Origin: Propioniciclava flava
GTDB lineage: Bacteria; Actinomycetota; Actinomycetes; Propionibacteriales; Propionibacteriaceae
Length of the DNA stretch: 64,000 nt
Assembly: GCF_004126535.1 (NCBI RefSeq)
Contig: NZ_PPCV01000004.1
Span: forward strand, 1-64,000
Direction of reading: 5' to 3'
Part shown: positions 1 to 8,001 of the stretch, piece by piece
How positions within the stretch are numbered: position 1 is the first letter of the stretch
Layout: each line of letters starts with the position of its first letter
Notes under the pieces: model-generated
What the model saw: only the letters and a program-made list of their open reading frames with translations
The model's database searches: none
Told to the model about the DNA's origin: nothing
Program-made: the position numbers and the translations under genes

Positions 1-43
1 GGACGACCTGCTCCGGGGTGTGACGCTTCCTGCTGTTCGTCAT
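1..43 (-). CDS. IS3-family transposase OrfA, N-terminal fragment at window edge
   Basis: The minus strand from the ATG at 43 reads MTNSRKRHTPEQVV. This matches the start of IS3-family OrfA proteins, whose helix-turn-helix region begins with a basic stretch followed by a [T/S]PEQ[I/V]V motif. OrfA binds the element ends and is normally fused to the OrfB integrase by a -1 frameshift. Only 14 codons are visible, so neither completeness nor the exact IS group can be judged. Confidence 0.6.
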   Translation of the reverse strand, partial: MTNSRKRHTPEQVV

Positions 44-121
44 GATCTGACCAGTCTCCCCGCCCGCGACCGCGGGCAACAGGACGACTCTCATAACGAC
101 TGGACCTACGAAACGGGGTCA
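1..121 (-). mobile_element. End of an IS3-family insertion sequence (continues off the left edge)
   Basis: The minus strand carries the first codons of an IS3-type transposase (43 to 1), preceded by about 78 bases of leader. The likely terminal repeat reads TGACCCCGTTTCGTAGGTCC on the minus strand (121 to 102), beginning with the TGA typical of IS3 ends. Recognisable hsdR coding sequence begins right after position 121, so the element appears to sit inside that gene. The other end and any target duplication lie outside the window, so the exact boundary is an inference. Confidence 0.6.
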
Positions 122-415
122 GCCCAACTCCACAGGCAGGCGTACATCTCCACGAAGCGCGAGGCCGAGCTTCAGGAGCTCATCGAAGCGCACAAGCTCA
201 AGCTGGAGGAGACGCAGTCGTTCGTGGAAGAGGCGTTCCGGGACGGACAACTGCGCACAGCGGGAACTGAGATCACCCGCATCCTGCCGCCCGTGTCACG
301 GTTCAACCGCGAGTCCAACCACGGCGACAAGAACAAGCGGGTCATCGAAGCGCTCTCCAGATTCTTCGAGCGGTTCCGCGCGCTAGCCTCGGGGAATGAA
401 GCGTCTACGGACTGA
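122..415 (+). pseudogene. hsdR: Type I restriction endonuclease subunit R (HsdR), 3' remnant
   Basis: About 97 codons resemble the extreme C-terminus of EcoR124-type HsdR. A charged helix (KREAELQELIEAHKLKLEET) is followed by the hallmark run EEAFRDGQLRTAGTEITRIL, then PPVSRF, and ends with a helix containing FFERFRAL. HsdR is the motor and nuclease subunit of type I restriction-modification complexes. The helicase and nuclease domains are absent here because IS-derived DNA lies directly upstream. The frame stays open through the IS end, so a GTG at 20 could start a nonsense fusion, but this is very unlikely to be functional. The rest of the hsd locus, if present, is off the left edge. Confidence 0.65.
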
Positions 416-443
416 GACCAGCAACGGGTGGGATCATGGGCTC

Positions 444-602
444 ATGACCGAGGACAACCCCGATCGCGCGCCGAGGGTCATTCGCTGTAAGCACTGGTCC
501 GAAGATGCTGGTCGATACTACGGCTGGCACCACCATGACGGTCCCCACGCGTGCGACTGGGGAAACCACGATGGAGAATGTCCGTACTTGGTCGGCCCGT
601 AG
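444..602 (+). CDS. Hypothetical small His/Cys-containing protein
   Basis: This is a 52-codon frame (an in-frame ATG also exists at 396, giving 68 codons and overlapping the hsdR tail). It reads MTEDNPDRAPRVIRCKHWSE and then a His-rich stretch with YYGWHHHDGPHACDW and a final GECPYL. Three Cys and several His could suggest metal binding, but I recognise no family. No convincing ribosome-binding site precedes either ATG. It lies in a degraded stretch, so it may be only an open frame. Confidence 0.25.
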   Translation: MTEDNPDRAPRVIRCKHWSEDAGRYYGWHHHDGPHACDWGNHDGECPYLVGP

Positions 603-973
603 CGCACGCCGCCGCATCGGTGCAAATCGTGTGCATCGCTGCATGCTCCGACCTGTACAACGACGCCTGACGCCAACCCCTCAATCTGCCCCGGTGCTGC
701 CCTGGTCAGCAGGGTCCGATCGGCCCCGATGGGCGGCTGCTGCTGCGGCTATATCCGACCAAAACCCCAGGTCAGAGGGCGACTCCCCCTCGATCTGACG
801 CTCCTGCCAGACCTGTACAACGCACATGTTTCTACGTGCCGGAATGCGGTGGAGTTCCGGTTCAACGTGTGTCGTGTGTGATGGCGGCGCCTCCGGGCAA
901 CCCCGCTGAACCGTGAGCTCGCCGGGCCCCGGCACGGGCGGCGTTCCCCACCGGCGTCGCGGGGATCTAGGAC
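603..973. other. Gene-free stretch between hsdR remnant and sugar-binding-protein remnant
   Basis: No reading frame here resembles a protein I know. The only structure noted is a 13-bp direct repeat GACCTGTACAACG at 650-662 and 810-822. The downstream remnant has a stop codon (968-970) immediately before its first ATG, consistent with a deletion endpoint near here. Confidence 0.4.
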
Positions 974-1366
974 ATGTCTATTTCGACGACGCCGGTTCCC
1001 AAGGCGGGCGACACGCTCGTCTCCACGCTCGGCGGCGAAACGTGGACCGTTCCGAACACCGGCGACAAGACCAAGATGGCGAAGGCCGCCGCGCTGGTGG
1101 CAGCCCTGAACGCGCCGGAGATCCAAACCGAACTCGCCACCAAGCGCAAGACCGTCCCGACGCGGTTGGCGCTGCTGGACGACTTCAAGAAGCCGATCCC
1201 CTTCATGGCGCCGTTCGCCGACAGCATCAAGACCGCCCGTGCACGCACCGGCGAACTGGGCCCCGACTGGCCCAAGGCTGCGACGAAGATCTACACCGCC
1301 ATCCAGCTGGCTCTGGCGGGTGGAAAGTCGCCGAGCGACGCGCTCGCTGAGGCGTCGAATGGCTAG
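974..1366 (+). pseudogene. Sugar ABC transporter substrate-binding protein, C-terminal remnant
   Basis: These 130 codons match only the C-terminal third of family 1 extracellular sugar-binding proteins: PVPKAGDTLVSTLGGETWTV, then a helix with AAALVAALNAPEIQTELA, and the usual C-terminal helices ending in ALAGGKSPSDALAEA. The signal peptide and first domain are missing, and a stop codon lies directly upstream, so this is a 5'-truncated gene. Its TAG overlaps the next gene's ATG (ATGGCTAG), the tight coupling normal in binding protein-permease operons. The 3' half of the ancestral operon junction is therefore preserved. Confidence 0.7.
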
Positions 1367-2739
1367 CACCACCCCCGAGGGCGGCAGCATCGAGACTGCT
1401 GCCGCCCTCGGCCCCGGCGCGGGGGCGGTTGCCGCCCCCGCGCCGCGGCGGACCGGACACTATTCCAAGAGCCGCAAGCAGCGTCTCGTGCAGATCCTGT
1501 TCATCCTTCCCGCAGTGATCTACATGCTCGCCTTCTTCGGATATCCGGTCATCAAGAACTTCGTCATGGGGTTCCAGGACTACACGACGACCACGTTCTA
1601 CACCGGCGAGGCCCCCTGGGTCGGCCTCGACAACTACGCGGACGTCGTCCGTTCGCCCGTCTTCATGCAGGCCGCGATCAATACGGTCATCTTCACCGTG
1701 GGATCCATCGTCGGTCAGCTCATCATCGGCATGATCCTCGCCCTGTACTTCCAAAAGAAGTTCCCGGGCAGCGGCGGTCCGTACACGATGAACGCCAGCG
1801 AGACCACGATCGGTACCTCCTGGGTGTTCGATCGTCGCGACGACTACTGGGGCGACAAGCTGCCCTTCAAGCGCGTGGTCATCAGCGTCTTCGACAACGA
1901 GAACGCCATGGTCAACGGCTTGAAGACGGGCCAGCTCAACTCGGTGCTGCTGCAGACCGCCGACCAGCAGGCCGCAGCCAAGTCCGATGCGAACCTCACC
2001 AGCCAGGACACGTCCTTCGACTTCCAGGGCATCTTGATCTTCGACCGGGGCGGCAAGCTCAACCCGGCCCTCGGTGATGCCCGCGTCCGCCAGGCACTGA
2101 ACTACGCCGTCGACCGCGACGCGCTGGTGAAGGGCATCCGTCAGGGCCGCGGCACGGCCACCTCGCAGGTCTTCGGCACGACCACCAAGGGCTACGAGGC
2201 CAAGCTGGACACGTACTACTCCTACGATCCGGCCAAGGCGAAGGCGCTGCTGGCCGAAGCCGGCTACGCCAACGGCCTCACAGTCACGCTGCCGAACCTG
2301 CCCACGATCTCCACCGACAACATCCGCACGGCGCTGACCTCGCAGATGGCTGAAGCCGGGATCAAGCTGGAATGGGCCGAGAGCGCCAACCCGCTGCAGG
2401 AGATCTTCCGCCAGTTCAAGTTCTCCGGCATGGTCATGAACATGGGTCAGTCGTCGAACGACTGGAACTACGTCCAGACCTACATCCAGCCCGGCACGTT
2501 CAACTTCTTCGCCAACACCGACCCGGTGCTGACGGAGCAGGCTGCCAAGCTGCAGAAGTCGACCGGGGCTGAGTACGAGGCTGCCGCGAAGGCGATCAAC
2601 GAGCGCTTCGTGGAGCAGGGCTGGTTCATCCCGTTCTACCGGATGAACCTACTCCCTGGTCTCTGACAAGACGGTGACGGTGGTGCCGCAGGACGGCATG
2701 GCAGTTCCGTCGCTGTACAACTACACCCCCGCCTCCTGA
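1359..2739 (+). pseudogene. Chimera: sugar ABC permease N-terminus fused in frame to Dpp/Opp-type binding protein C-terminus, then frameshifted
   Basis: From the ATG at 1359, residues 1-135 are the N-terminus of a MalF/UgpA-like sugar permease: a basic tail, a first membrane helix (LVQILFILPAVIYMLAFFGY) and a second around VIFTVGSIVGQLIIGMILAL. At about 1765-1785 (residues FPGSGGPYTM) the sequence switches in frame to the middle of a family 5 peptide/oligosaccharide-binding protein (TSWVFDRRDDYWGD, VRQALNYAVDRDALV). The in-frame stop is at 2664-2666. Removing one C near 2648-2649 restores the expected tail YSLVSDKTVTVVPQ, ending in NYTPAS with a stop at 2737-2739. Two membrane helices should leave the binding domain in the cytoplasm, so the product is almost certainly non-functional. 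Confidence 0.8.
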
Positions 2740-2759
2740 TAGACGCTTCTCTCACCTTC

Positions 2760-2788
2760 TGAGGCGGGCGGGTCGCACGCCCGCCTCA
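2760..2788 (+). promoter_or_regulatory. Intercistronic hairpin between binding-protein remnant and permease gene
   Basis: TGAGGCGGGCG and CGCCCGCCTCA form a perfect 11-bp stem with a 7-base loop. No T-run follows. Hairpins at this position are common between binding-protein and permease genes, where they stabilise the upstream message or partly terminate transcription. It may now be a relic. Confidence 0.55.
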
Positions 2789-2811
2789 GAACCAGAAGGG
2801 CAAACCGCATC

Positions 2812-3753
2812 ATGGTCAGATTTGTTGCGCGGCGTCTCGCCGCCGGCGTCGTCTTGCTGTTCGTGATCTCCTTCCTGTCCTACGTCTTGTTGTCCCTTCC
2901 GGGCACCGACGTGGGGCGGCAGTTGCTCGGACAGTCAGCCGCTCAAGAGCTGGTGGACGCCAAGAACCACGAGCTGGGCCTGGACCAGCCGATCCTTACC
3001 CAATACTGGAACTGGCTTGTCGCAGCGCTGCAAGGCGACTTCGGCAAGTCCTGGTTCACCTCCGAGAGCGTCCTGCGCGCCATCGGCAACCGACTCCCCG
3101 TGACCCTGTCGCTGATGATCGGCGTCACGCTCATCACCGCCGTCGTCTCCTTCGCCGTCGGCATCTGGGCTGGCGTACGCCGTGGCGTGGTTGATCGCGC
3201 CCTGCAGATCTTCGCCGTCCTCGGCTACGCGCTCCCCGGCTTCCTCGTGACGCTGGTGCTGGTGCTCGTCTTCGCCGTCCAACTGCGCTGGTTCCCCGCG
3301 ATCGGCTACATCTCGATCGACCGCTCGTTCGTCGGCTGGCTCTCCACGGTGACCCTGCCGATCATCGCGTTGTCGATCGGCTCCATCGCAGGCACCAGCC
3401 AACAAGTCCGCGGCTCGGTCATCGAGGTCATGCGCCAGGACTACGTCCGCACCCTGCGGGCCCGGGGCCTCCCGATGCGCACGATCCTGATCCGCCACGT
3501 GCTGCGCAACGCGTCCGCGCCGGCGCTCACCGTGCTGGGCATGCAGTTCGTCGGCCTGCTCGGCGGCGCCGTCATCGTGGAGCAGATCTTCGGCCTGCCG
3601 GGCATCGGCTCCATGGCCGTGAAGTACACCACGCGCGGCGACATCCCCATCATCATGGGCCTGGTCATGGTCACCGTGGTCGGGGTCATCATCATCAACC
3701 TGCTGGTCGACATCATCATCGGCTGGCTGAACCCGAAGGCGAGGGTAGCGTGA
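2812..3753 (+). CDS. ABC transporter permease, DppB/OppB family
   Basis: This 313-residue inner-membrane permease of the peptide/nickel/oligosaccharide class begins with a DppB-type N-terminus (VRFVARRLAAGVVLLFVISF) and has about six membrane helices. The conserved cytoplasmic coupling loop is visible as MRQDYVRTLRARGL. The C-terminus has the family's GLVMVTVVGVIIINLLVDI helix and a WLNPKARV end. An AGAAGGG ribosome site lies about 11 bases before the ATG. Its TGA overlaps the GTG of the next gene, implying translational coupling. The adjacent glycosidase genes suggest an oligosaccharide rather than a peptide substrate, which is inference. Confidence 0.92.
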   Translation: MVRFVARRLAAGVVLLFVISFLSYVLLSLPGTDVGRQLLGQSAAQELVDAKNHELGLDQPILTQYWNWLVAALQGDFGKSWFTSESVLRAIGNRLPVTLSLMIGVTLITAVVSFAVGIWAGVRRGVVDRALQIFAVLGYALPGFLVTLVLVLVFAVQLRWFPAIGYISIDRSFVGWLSTVTLPIIALSIGSIAGTSQQVRGSVIEVMRQDYVRTLRARGLPMRTILIRHVLRNASAPALTVLGMQFVGLLGGAVIVEQIFGLPGIGSMAVKYTTRGDIPIIMGLVMVTVVGVIIINLLVDIIIGWLNPKARVA

Positions 3754-5540
3754 CCCAGCTCACCCCAGCAGACGTTTCCAGCCCGAACGAGAGCGCCGCT
3801 CCCGCGTCCGCACCGCCGCGCTCCGGCGTGCGCGCACCGCTGCGCAACCCCTTGGGGATGATCTCGATCATCCTGCTCGCCCTCGTGGTGCTCCCCGCGA
3901 TCTTCGCGCCCTTCCTCGCCCCGCAAAGCCCCGAACTCGCCGAACTGGGCCGCGCGTTCGAGGGCCCCCAGCCAGGCCACCTGTTCGGCTTCGACTCGGC
4001 CGGACGCGACGTCTTGTCCCGCATCGTCTTTGGCGCTCGCTACACCCTCGGCGGCGCAGCGCTCGCCCTGGGCGTCGCCTTGGTGCTCGGCGTCCCGACC
4101 GGCCTACTGGCCGGTTACTACGGTAAATGGTTCGACTCCCTGTCCACCTGGGCGACCAACCTCATCATGTCGCTGCCCGCCATGGTCGTCCTTTTGGCCG
4201 CCCGCGCCATCCTCGGCCCCACGGTGTGGGTCCTGATGGTGATCATGGGTGTCCTGGTCGCCCCCAGCTTCTTCCGCCTGACGCGCGGCATCGTCGCCAA
4301 CGTGCGCGGCGAACTGTACGTCGACGCCGCCCGCGTCTCAGGCCTGCCCGATTGGCGCATCATCGGACGCCACGTCCTCATCGTGGTGCGAGCCCCCATC
4401 ATCATTCAGGTCGCCCTCGTGGCCGGTGTCGCCATCGGTCTGCAGGCTGGCCTGGAGTTCCTGGGAATCTCCTCGGGGTCGATGCCCACCTGGGGCGCCA
4501 TGCTGAACGAGGCGTTCCAAAACATCCAGCGCGCGCCGATGCTGCTGCTGTGGCCGGGCCTCGCCTTGGGCATCACCAGTTCCTGCCTGGTGCTGCTGGC
4601 CGCCGCGCTGCGCGACGTCTTGGAAGATCGTGGTGCCGAACCCGTCGGAGCTAGCGCGGTCAAGGCCGCCGTGGCGCCGGTCAGCATGGCACCGGACGCT
4701 CCCGGGCGCGCAGGCCTGCTGTCGGTTCGCGATCTCAAGGTGGCGTACACGCTGCCTGGTGGCGGGGACAAGGAGATCGTCCACGGCATCGACCTGGACA
4801 TCGCCCCGGGCGAGGTCCTGGGTCTGGTGGGCGAGTCGGGGTCGGGTAAAACCCAAACCGCTTTCGCCATCCTCGGCATCCTGCCCGAGGGCGGACGCAT
4901 CTCCGCAGGCTCGATCACGATCAACGGCCAGGAAGTCCGAGGCATGCCGGACGCCGCCCGCCGCGGCCTGCGCGGCGACGTGGTCGCCTACGTACCCCAA
5001 GAACCGATGAGCAACCTGGATCCGTCGTTCACGATCGGCAGCCAGCTCATCGAACCCATCCGGTACAAGCTGGGCCTCTCCCGCAAGGACGCCCGCGCGA
5101 AGGCGATCGACTTGCTGCGACTGGTCGAGATCGCTGACCCGGAGCGGACGATGGATCTGCATCCGCACGAGATTTCCGGCGGCATGGCGCAGCGCGTCCT
5201 GATTGCCGGGGCCATGTCGTGCGACCCGGCCTTGCTGATCGCCGACGAGCCGACCACGGCCCTGGACGTGACCGTGCAGGCCGAAGTGCTCGAACTGCTG
5301 CGCAAGCTGCAGCGCGACCGCGGGCTGGGTGTGCTGCTGGTCACCCACAACCTCGGCGTGGTGGCCGACCTGTGCGACACGGTCGCCGTCATGCAGCATG
5401 GCGTCATCGTCGAGCGTGGGACCGTCACCGACGTGTTCGATCACCCGCAGGACCCCTACACGCTGAAGCTCATGGGAGCCGTCTTGGACGGTTCCGAGAC
5501 GCGCGAGGCATGGCATGCACCGCTGGAGGTGGCGAAGTGA
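3750..5540 (+). CDS. Fused ABC permease-ATPase (DppC-DppD type)
   Basis: This 596-residue protein combines two subunits. Residues 1 to about 300 are a DppC-like permease with a Pro/Ala-rich N-terminal tail, membrane helices and coupling loop (GELYVDAARVSGLPDW). Residues about 320-596 are a DppD-like ATPase with Walker A GESGSGKT at 361-368, signature ISGGMAQRV, Walker B LLIADEP and an H-loop histidine in LLVTHNLG. Such permease-ATPase fusions are known in actinobacterial Opp/Dpp-like systems. It starts at a GTG overlapping the DppB stop and ends overlapping the GTG of the second ATPase gene. It should pair with the DppB-like permease and the DppF-like ATPase to form one transporter. Confidence 0.92.
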   Translation: MTQLTPADVSSPNESAAPASAPPRSGVRAPLRNPLGMISIILLALVVLPAIFAPFLAPQSPELAELGRAFEGPQPGHLFGFDSAGRDVLSRIVFGARYTLGGAALALGVALVLGVPTGLLAGYYGKWFDSLSTWATNLIMSLPAMVVLLAARAILGPTVWVLMVIMGVLVAPSFFRLTRGIVANVRGELYVDAARVSGLPDWRIIGRHVLIVVRAPIIIQVALVAGVAIGLQAGLEFLGISSGSMPTWGAMLNEAFQNIQRAPMLLLWPGLALGITSSCLVLLAAALRDVLEDRGAEPVGASAVKAAVAPVSMAPDAPGRAGLLSVRDLKVAYTLPGGGDKEIVHGIDLDIAPGEVLGLVGESGSGKTQTAFAILGILPEGGRISAGSITINGQEVRGMPDAARRGLRGDVVAYVPQEPMSNLDPSFTIGSQLIEPIRYKLGLSRKDARAKAIDLLRLVEIADPERTMDLHPHEISGGMAQRVLIAGAMSCDPALLIADEPTTALDVTVQAEVLELLRKLQRDRGLGVLLVTHNLGVVADLCDTVAVMQHGVIVERGTVTDVFDHPQDPYTLKLMGAVLDGSETREAWHAPLEVAK

Positions 5541-6415
5541 GCGCACAGGATCAATCCCTCCTCACCGTGCAGGATCTGCACGTGAGCTTCCCCGGACGCG
5601 GGTGGCGCGCCCAACCCAAGGAGGTGCTCAAGGGCATCAACCTGGACGTCCGCCCCGGCGAGACGCTCGGCCTGGTGGGGGAGTCCGGTTCGGGCAAGAC
5701 CACCATCGGACGCGCGATCTTGGGGCTGGCGCCGGTGGCGTCCGGCTCGATCCGCTTCGACGGGGAAGAGATCGTCCACGCGAACCCCCGGCGACGCAGG
5801 GAACTGGCCCGCGACATTCAGGTGATCTTCCAGGATCCCTACACGTCGCTGAACCCGTCCTTGACGATCGGGGACACCTTGAGCGAGCCTCTGCTGGCCC
5901 AAGGGCTGTCGCGGGATGAGGCACGCTCGCACGTCGCGGAACTGCTGACCAGCGTCAACCTTCCCGCGGACGCGGCCGACCGGCTGCCCCGCGAGTTCTC
6001 CGGCGGGCAGCGACAGCGCGTCGCGATTGCCCGGGCGCTGGCGATCAAGCCGCGGCTGATCGTGTGCGACGAGCCGGTCTCGGCTCTCGACCTCACGACG
6101 CAGCGCACCGTCTTGGATCTGCTGTTGAAGATCCAACGCGAGACGGGGGTGGCGCTGCTGTTCATCTCCCACGATCTTGCGGTCGTGCGCGCGATGAGCC
6201 ACCGGGTGGCGGTCATCCACCGGGGTCTCATCGTCGAGTTTGGCCAGGCGGACGTCGTCACGTCCGACCCGACCGACCCCTACACCCAGCGCCTGCTGCT
6301 GGCCGCGCCCGTCCCCAATCCGGCCAAGCAGCGCGAGCGCCGCGCCGAACTGGAGAAGGTGCGCGAGCGCGAGCGGGCCATGCAGGCCGCGGCGGGTGCG
6401 GAGGCCGGGCGATGA
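5537..6415 (+). CDS. ABC transporter ATP-binding protein, DppF/OppF family
   Basis: This 292-residue ATPase has Walker A GESGSGKT near residues 48-55, the Q-loop IFQDPYTSLNP typical of DppF/OppF, signature FSGGQRQRVAIARAL, Walker B LIVCDEP and a switch histidine in LFISHDLA. The C-terminal oligopeptide-transporter extension (DPYTQRLLLAAPVPNP) is present. The GTG at 5537 was chosen because it overlaps the preceding stop (GTGA) and gives the normal family N-terminus SLLTVQDLHVSF. An Arg/Glu-rich tail follows the ATPase fold. It should be the second nucleotide-binding subunit of the transporter encoded just upstream. Confidence 0.92.
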   Translation: MSAQDQSLLTVQDLHVSFPGRGWRAQPKEVLKGINLDVRPGETLGLVGESGSGKTTIGRAILGLAPVASGSIRFDGEEIVHANPRRRRELARDIQVIFQDPYTSLNPSLTIGDTLSEPLLAQGLSRDEARSHVAELLTSVNLPADAADRLPREFSGGQRQRVAIARALAIKPRLIVCDEPVSALDLTTQRTVLDLLLKIQRETGVALLFISHDLAVVRAMSHRVAVIHRGLIVEFGQADVVTSDPTDPYTQRLLLAAPVPNPAKQRERRAELEKVRERERAMQAAAGAEAGR

Positions 6416-8001
6416 GCGACGCACGCGAGGGCAGCGTCTTGATGGTCGTTGCAGGGCTGGAGGCCGCGCTGGGTCAGGAACGGGCGTCCGGTGTGGCGGA
6501 CCTGCTGGTCCGCGCCGCGGGCCTGGAACTGCGAGACGCCTCGCGCACCGACGCCGTCGCGTCCGCGCGCGAGGGGCGCGAGACGCTCGCCGTCGCAGCA
6601 CGGGTGGTCTCGGCGCAGGAATGGGAGGCGGCGTGTGCGGCGGCCGGGGTGCCTCCGGTCGCGCCCTCCACGGGAGCCGACCCGCGTCCCGGCACGCAGG
6701 CCCAGCCTCGCGACGAGCGGTACCTGATCACGCCCGACGGTGACGGCCTGCAGATTCTGGCGGTGGACCCGGAAGGTCTGCTGCGCGCCCTGATCGCCTG
6801 CGGGCGTGAGGTCGTGGCGTCCGATCGGGTTGCCACGCAAGCGCGTGCCGAGGGCCCCGCCCTTGCGTGGCGGGGGCTGTCCCTGGACGCGGTGCGCTAC
6901 GCGTTCACGCCGCAGGACATCGCTTCGGTGATCGATCTGCTCGCCTGGCTTGACCTGTCGGTACTGCACCTGCACCTGACCGACGTCCAGGACTGGCGTC
7001 TTGCGATGGCCTGCGAGCCGCGCCTGACCGACGGGATCGACACGGCGATCAGCGTCGCCGACTATGACGCGCTGGTGGCCTATGCGGACGCCCGCGGGAT
7101 CACGCTGCTCCCCGAGATCGACCTGCCGGGCCACGTCGCCGCGGCGTTGGCGCGCGTCCCCGATCTGGTCGGGGAGCCCGCACCGCACCCGATGCTGGGC
7201 TACCTGGATCCCCGGCTCCCCGCGGTGCGTTCCTTCATCACCGCCGTGGTCACCGAGTTGGCGCAACGCTCCCCGGGTCGTTACGTCCACATCGGCGGCG
7301 ATGAGGCGTTCGGGATGCCCGAGGGCCTGTACGCGGACGCGGTGAGGCTGGCCGTCCAGGCTGTGCGCGACGCCGGGAAGATCCCGGTGGCGTGGCAGGA
7401 GGGGGCACGCTCGGAGGCGTTCGTCCCCGGGGATCTCCTCCAGGCCTGGATCAGCCCCGGTGACGCTTTCGACGCCGACAAGGCTCGCAAGGAGCACCCG
7501 CCGGAGGCGCAGCCGATCATCGAGATGGTCGCGGCGTGCTTCGCGCAGGCCCCCTTCGACGTACCGCGCGCGGCCCAGGCAGGCGTGGAGATCGTGGCCT
7601 CGCCGCAGTCGACCGTGTACCTCGACCGTCGCTACGCCGAGTCGAGCGTCGATCCGGCTCAAAACGAGCGCGCGGAGCGGCTGGGGTTCCCCACCTACGA
7701 ACCGGAGGGCGTCTTGGCCGCGGCGGGCTGGGTGCCGAGCGCCACGCCGGAGATCGTGGAGTCGGGTGGTCGCATCGCGGCCGCCGAGGCTGCGCTGTGG
7801 TGCGAGACCGTGACGAGCCTGGACGATGCGGCGTTCCTGCTGCTGCCACGCCTGGCGGTCATCGCCGAACGCATGTGGGCCGATGCGCCTGCGACGCCGG
7901 ACGATCTCCCCGCGCGGCTGCGTGCCCAGGCGCCCGCCTGGGAGGCGTTGGGCTTCCACGATCACTTCCGTTCCACGGCCGTGTGGGGGCAAGCGCGATG
8001 A
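6412..8001 (+). CDS. Beta-N-acetylhexosaminidase, glycoside hydrolase family 20
   Basis: This 529-residue enzyme should remove terminal N-acetylhexosamine from oligosaccharides. The GH20 catalytic motif HIGGDE is at residues 293-298, with the Asp-Glu pair D297/E298 that supports substrate-assisted catalysis. Other family marks are AWRGLSLDAVRY, LHLHLTDVQDWR and LLPEIDLPGH. No signal peptide is visible, so it is probably cytoplasmic and acts on imported chito-oligosaccharides or glycan fragments. Its ATG overlaps the stop of the transporter ATPase gene (ATGA), and its own stop overlaps the start of the GH1 remnant. It is therefore part of the same operon. Confidence 0.9.
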   Translation: MSDAREGSVLMVVAGLEAALGQERASGVADLLVRAAGLELRDASRTDAVASAREGRETLAVAARVVSAQEWEAACAAAGVPPVAPSTGADPRPGTQAQPRDERYLITPDGDGLQILAVDPEGLLRALIACGREVVASDRVATQARAEGPALAWRGLSLDAVRYAFTPQDIASVIDLLAWLDLSVLHLHLTDVQDWRLAMACEPRLTDGIDTAISVADYDALVAYADARGITLLPEIDLPGHVAAALARVPDLVGEPAPHPMLGYLDPRLPAVRSFITAVVTELAQRSPGRYVHIGGDEAFGMPEGLYADAVRLAVQAVRDAGKIPVAWQEGARSEAFVPGDLLQAWISPGDAFDADKARKEHPPEAQPIIEMVAACFAQAPFDVPRAAQAGVEIVASPQSTVYLDRRYAESSVDPAQNERAERLGFPTYEPEGVLAAAGWVPSATPEIVESGGRIAAAEAALWCETVTSLDDAAFLLLPRLAVIAERMWADAPATPDDLPARLRAQAPAWEALGFHDHFRSTAVWGQAR

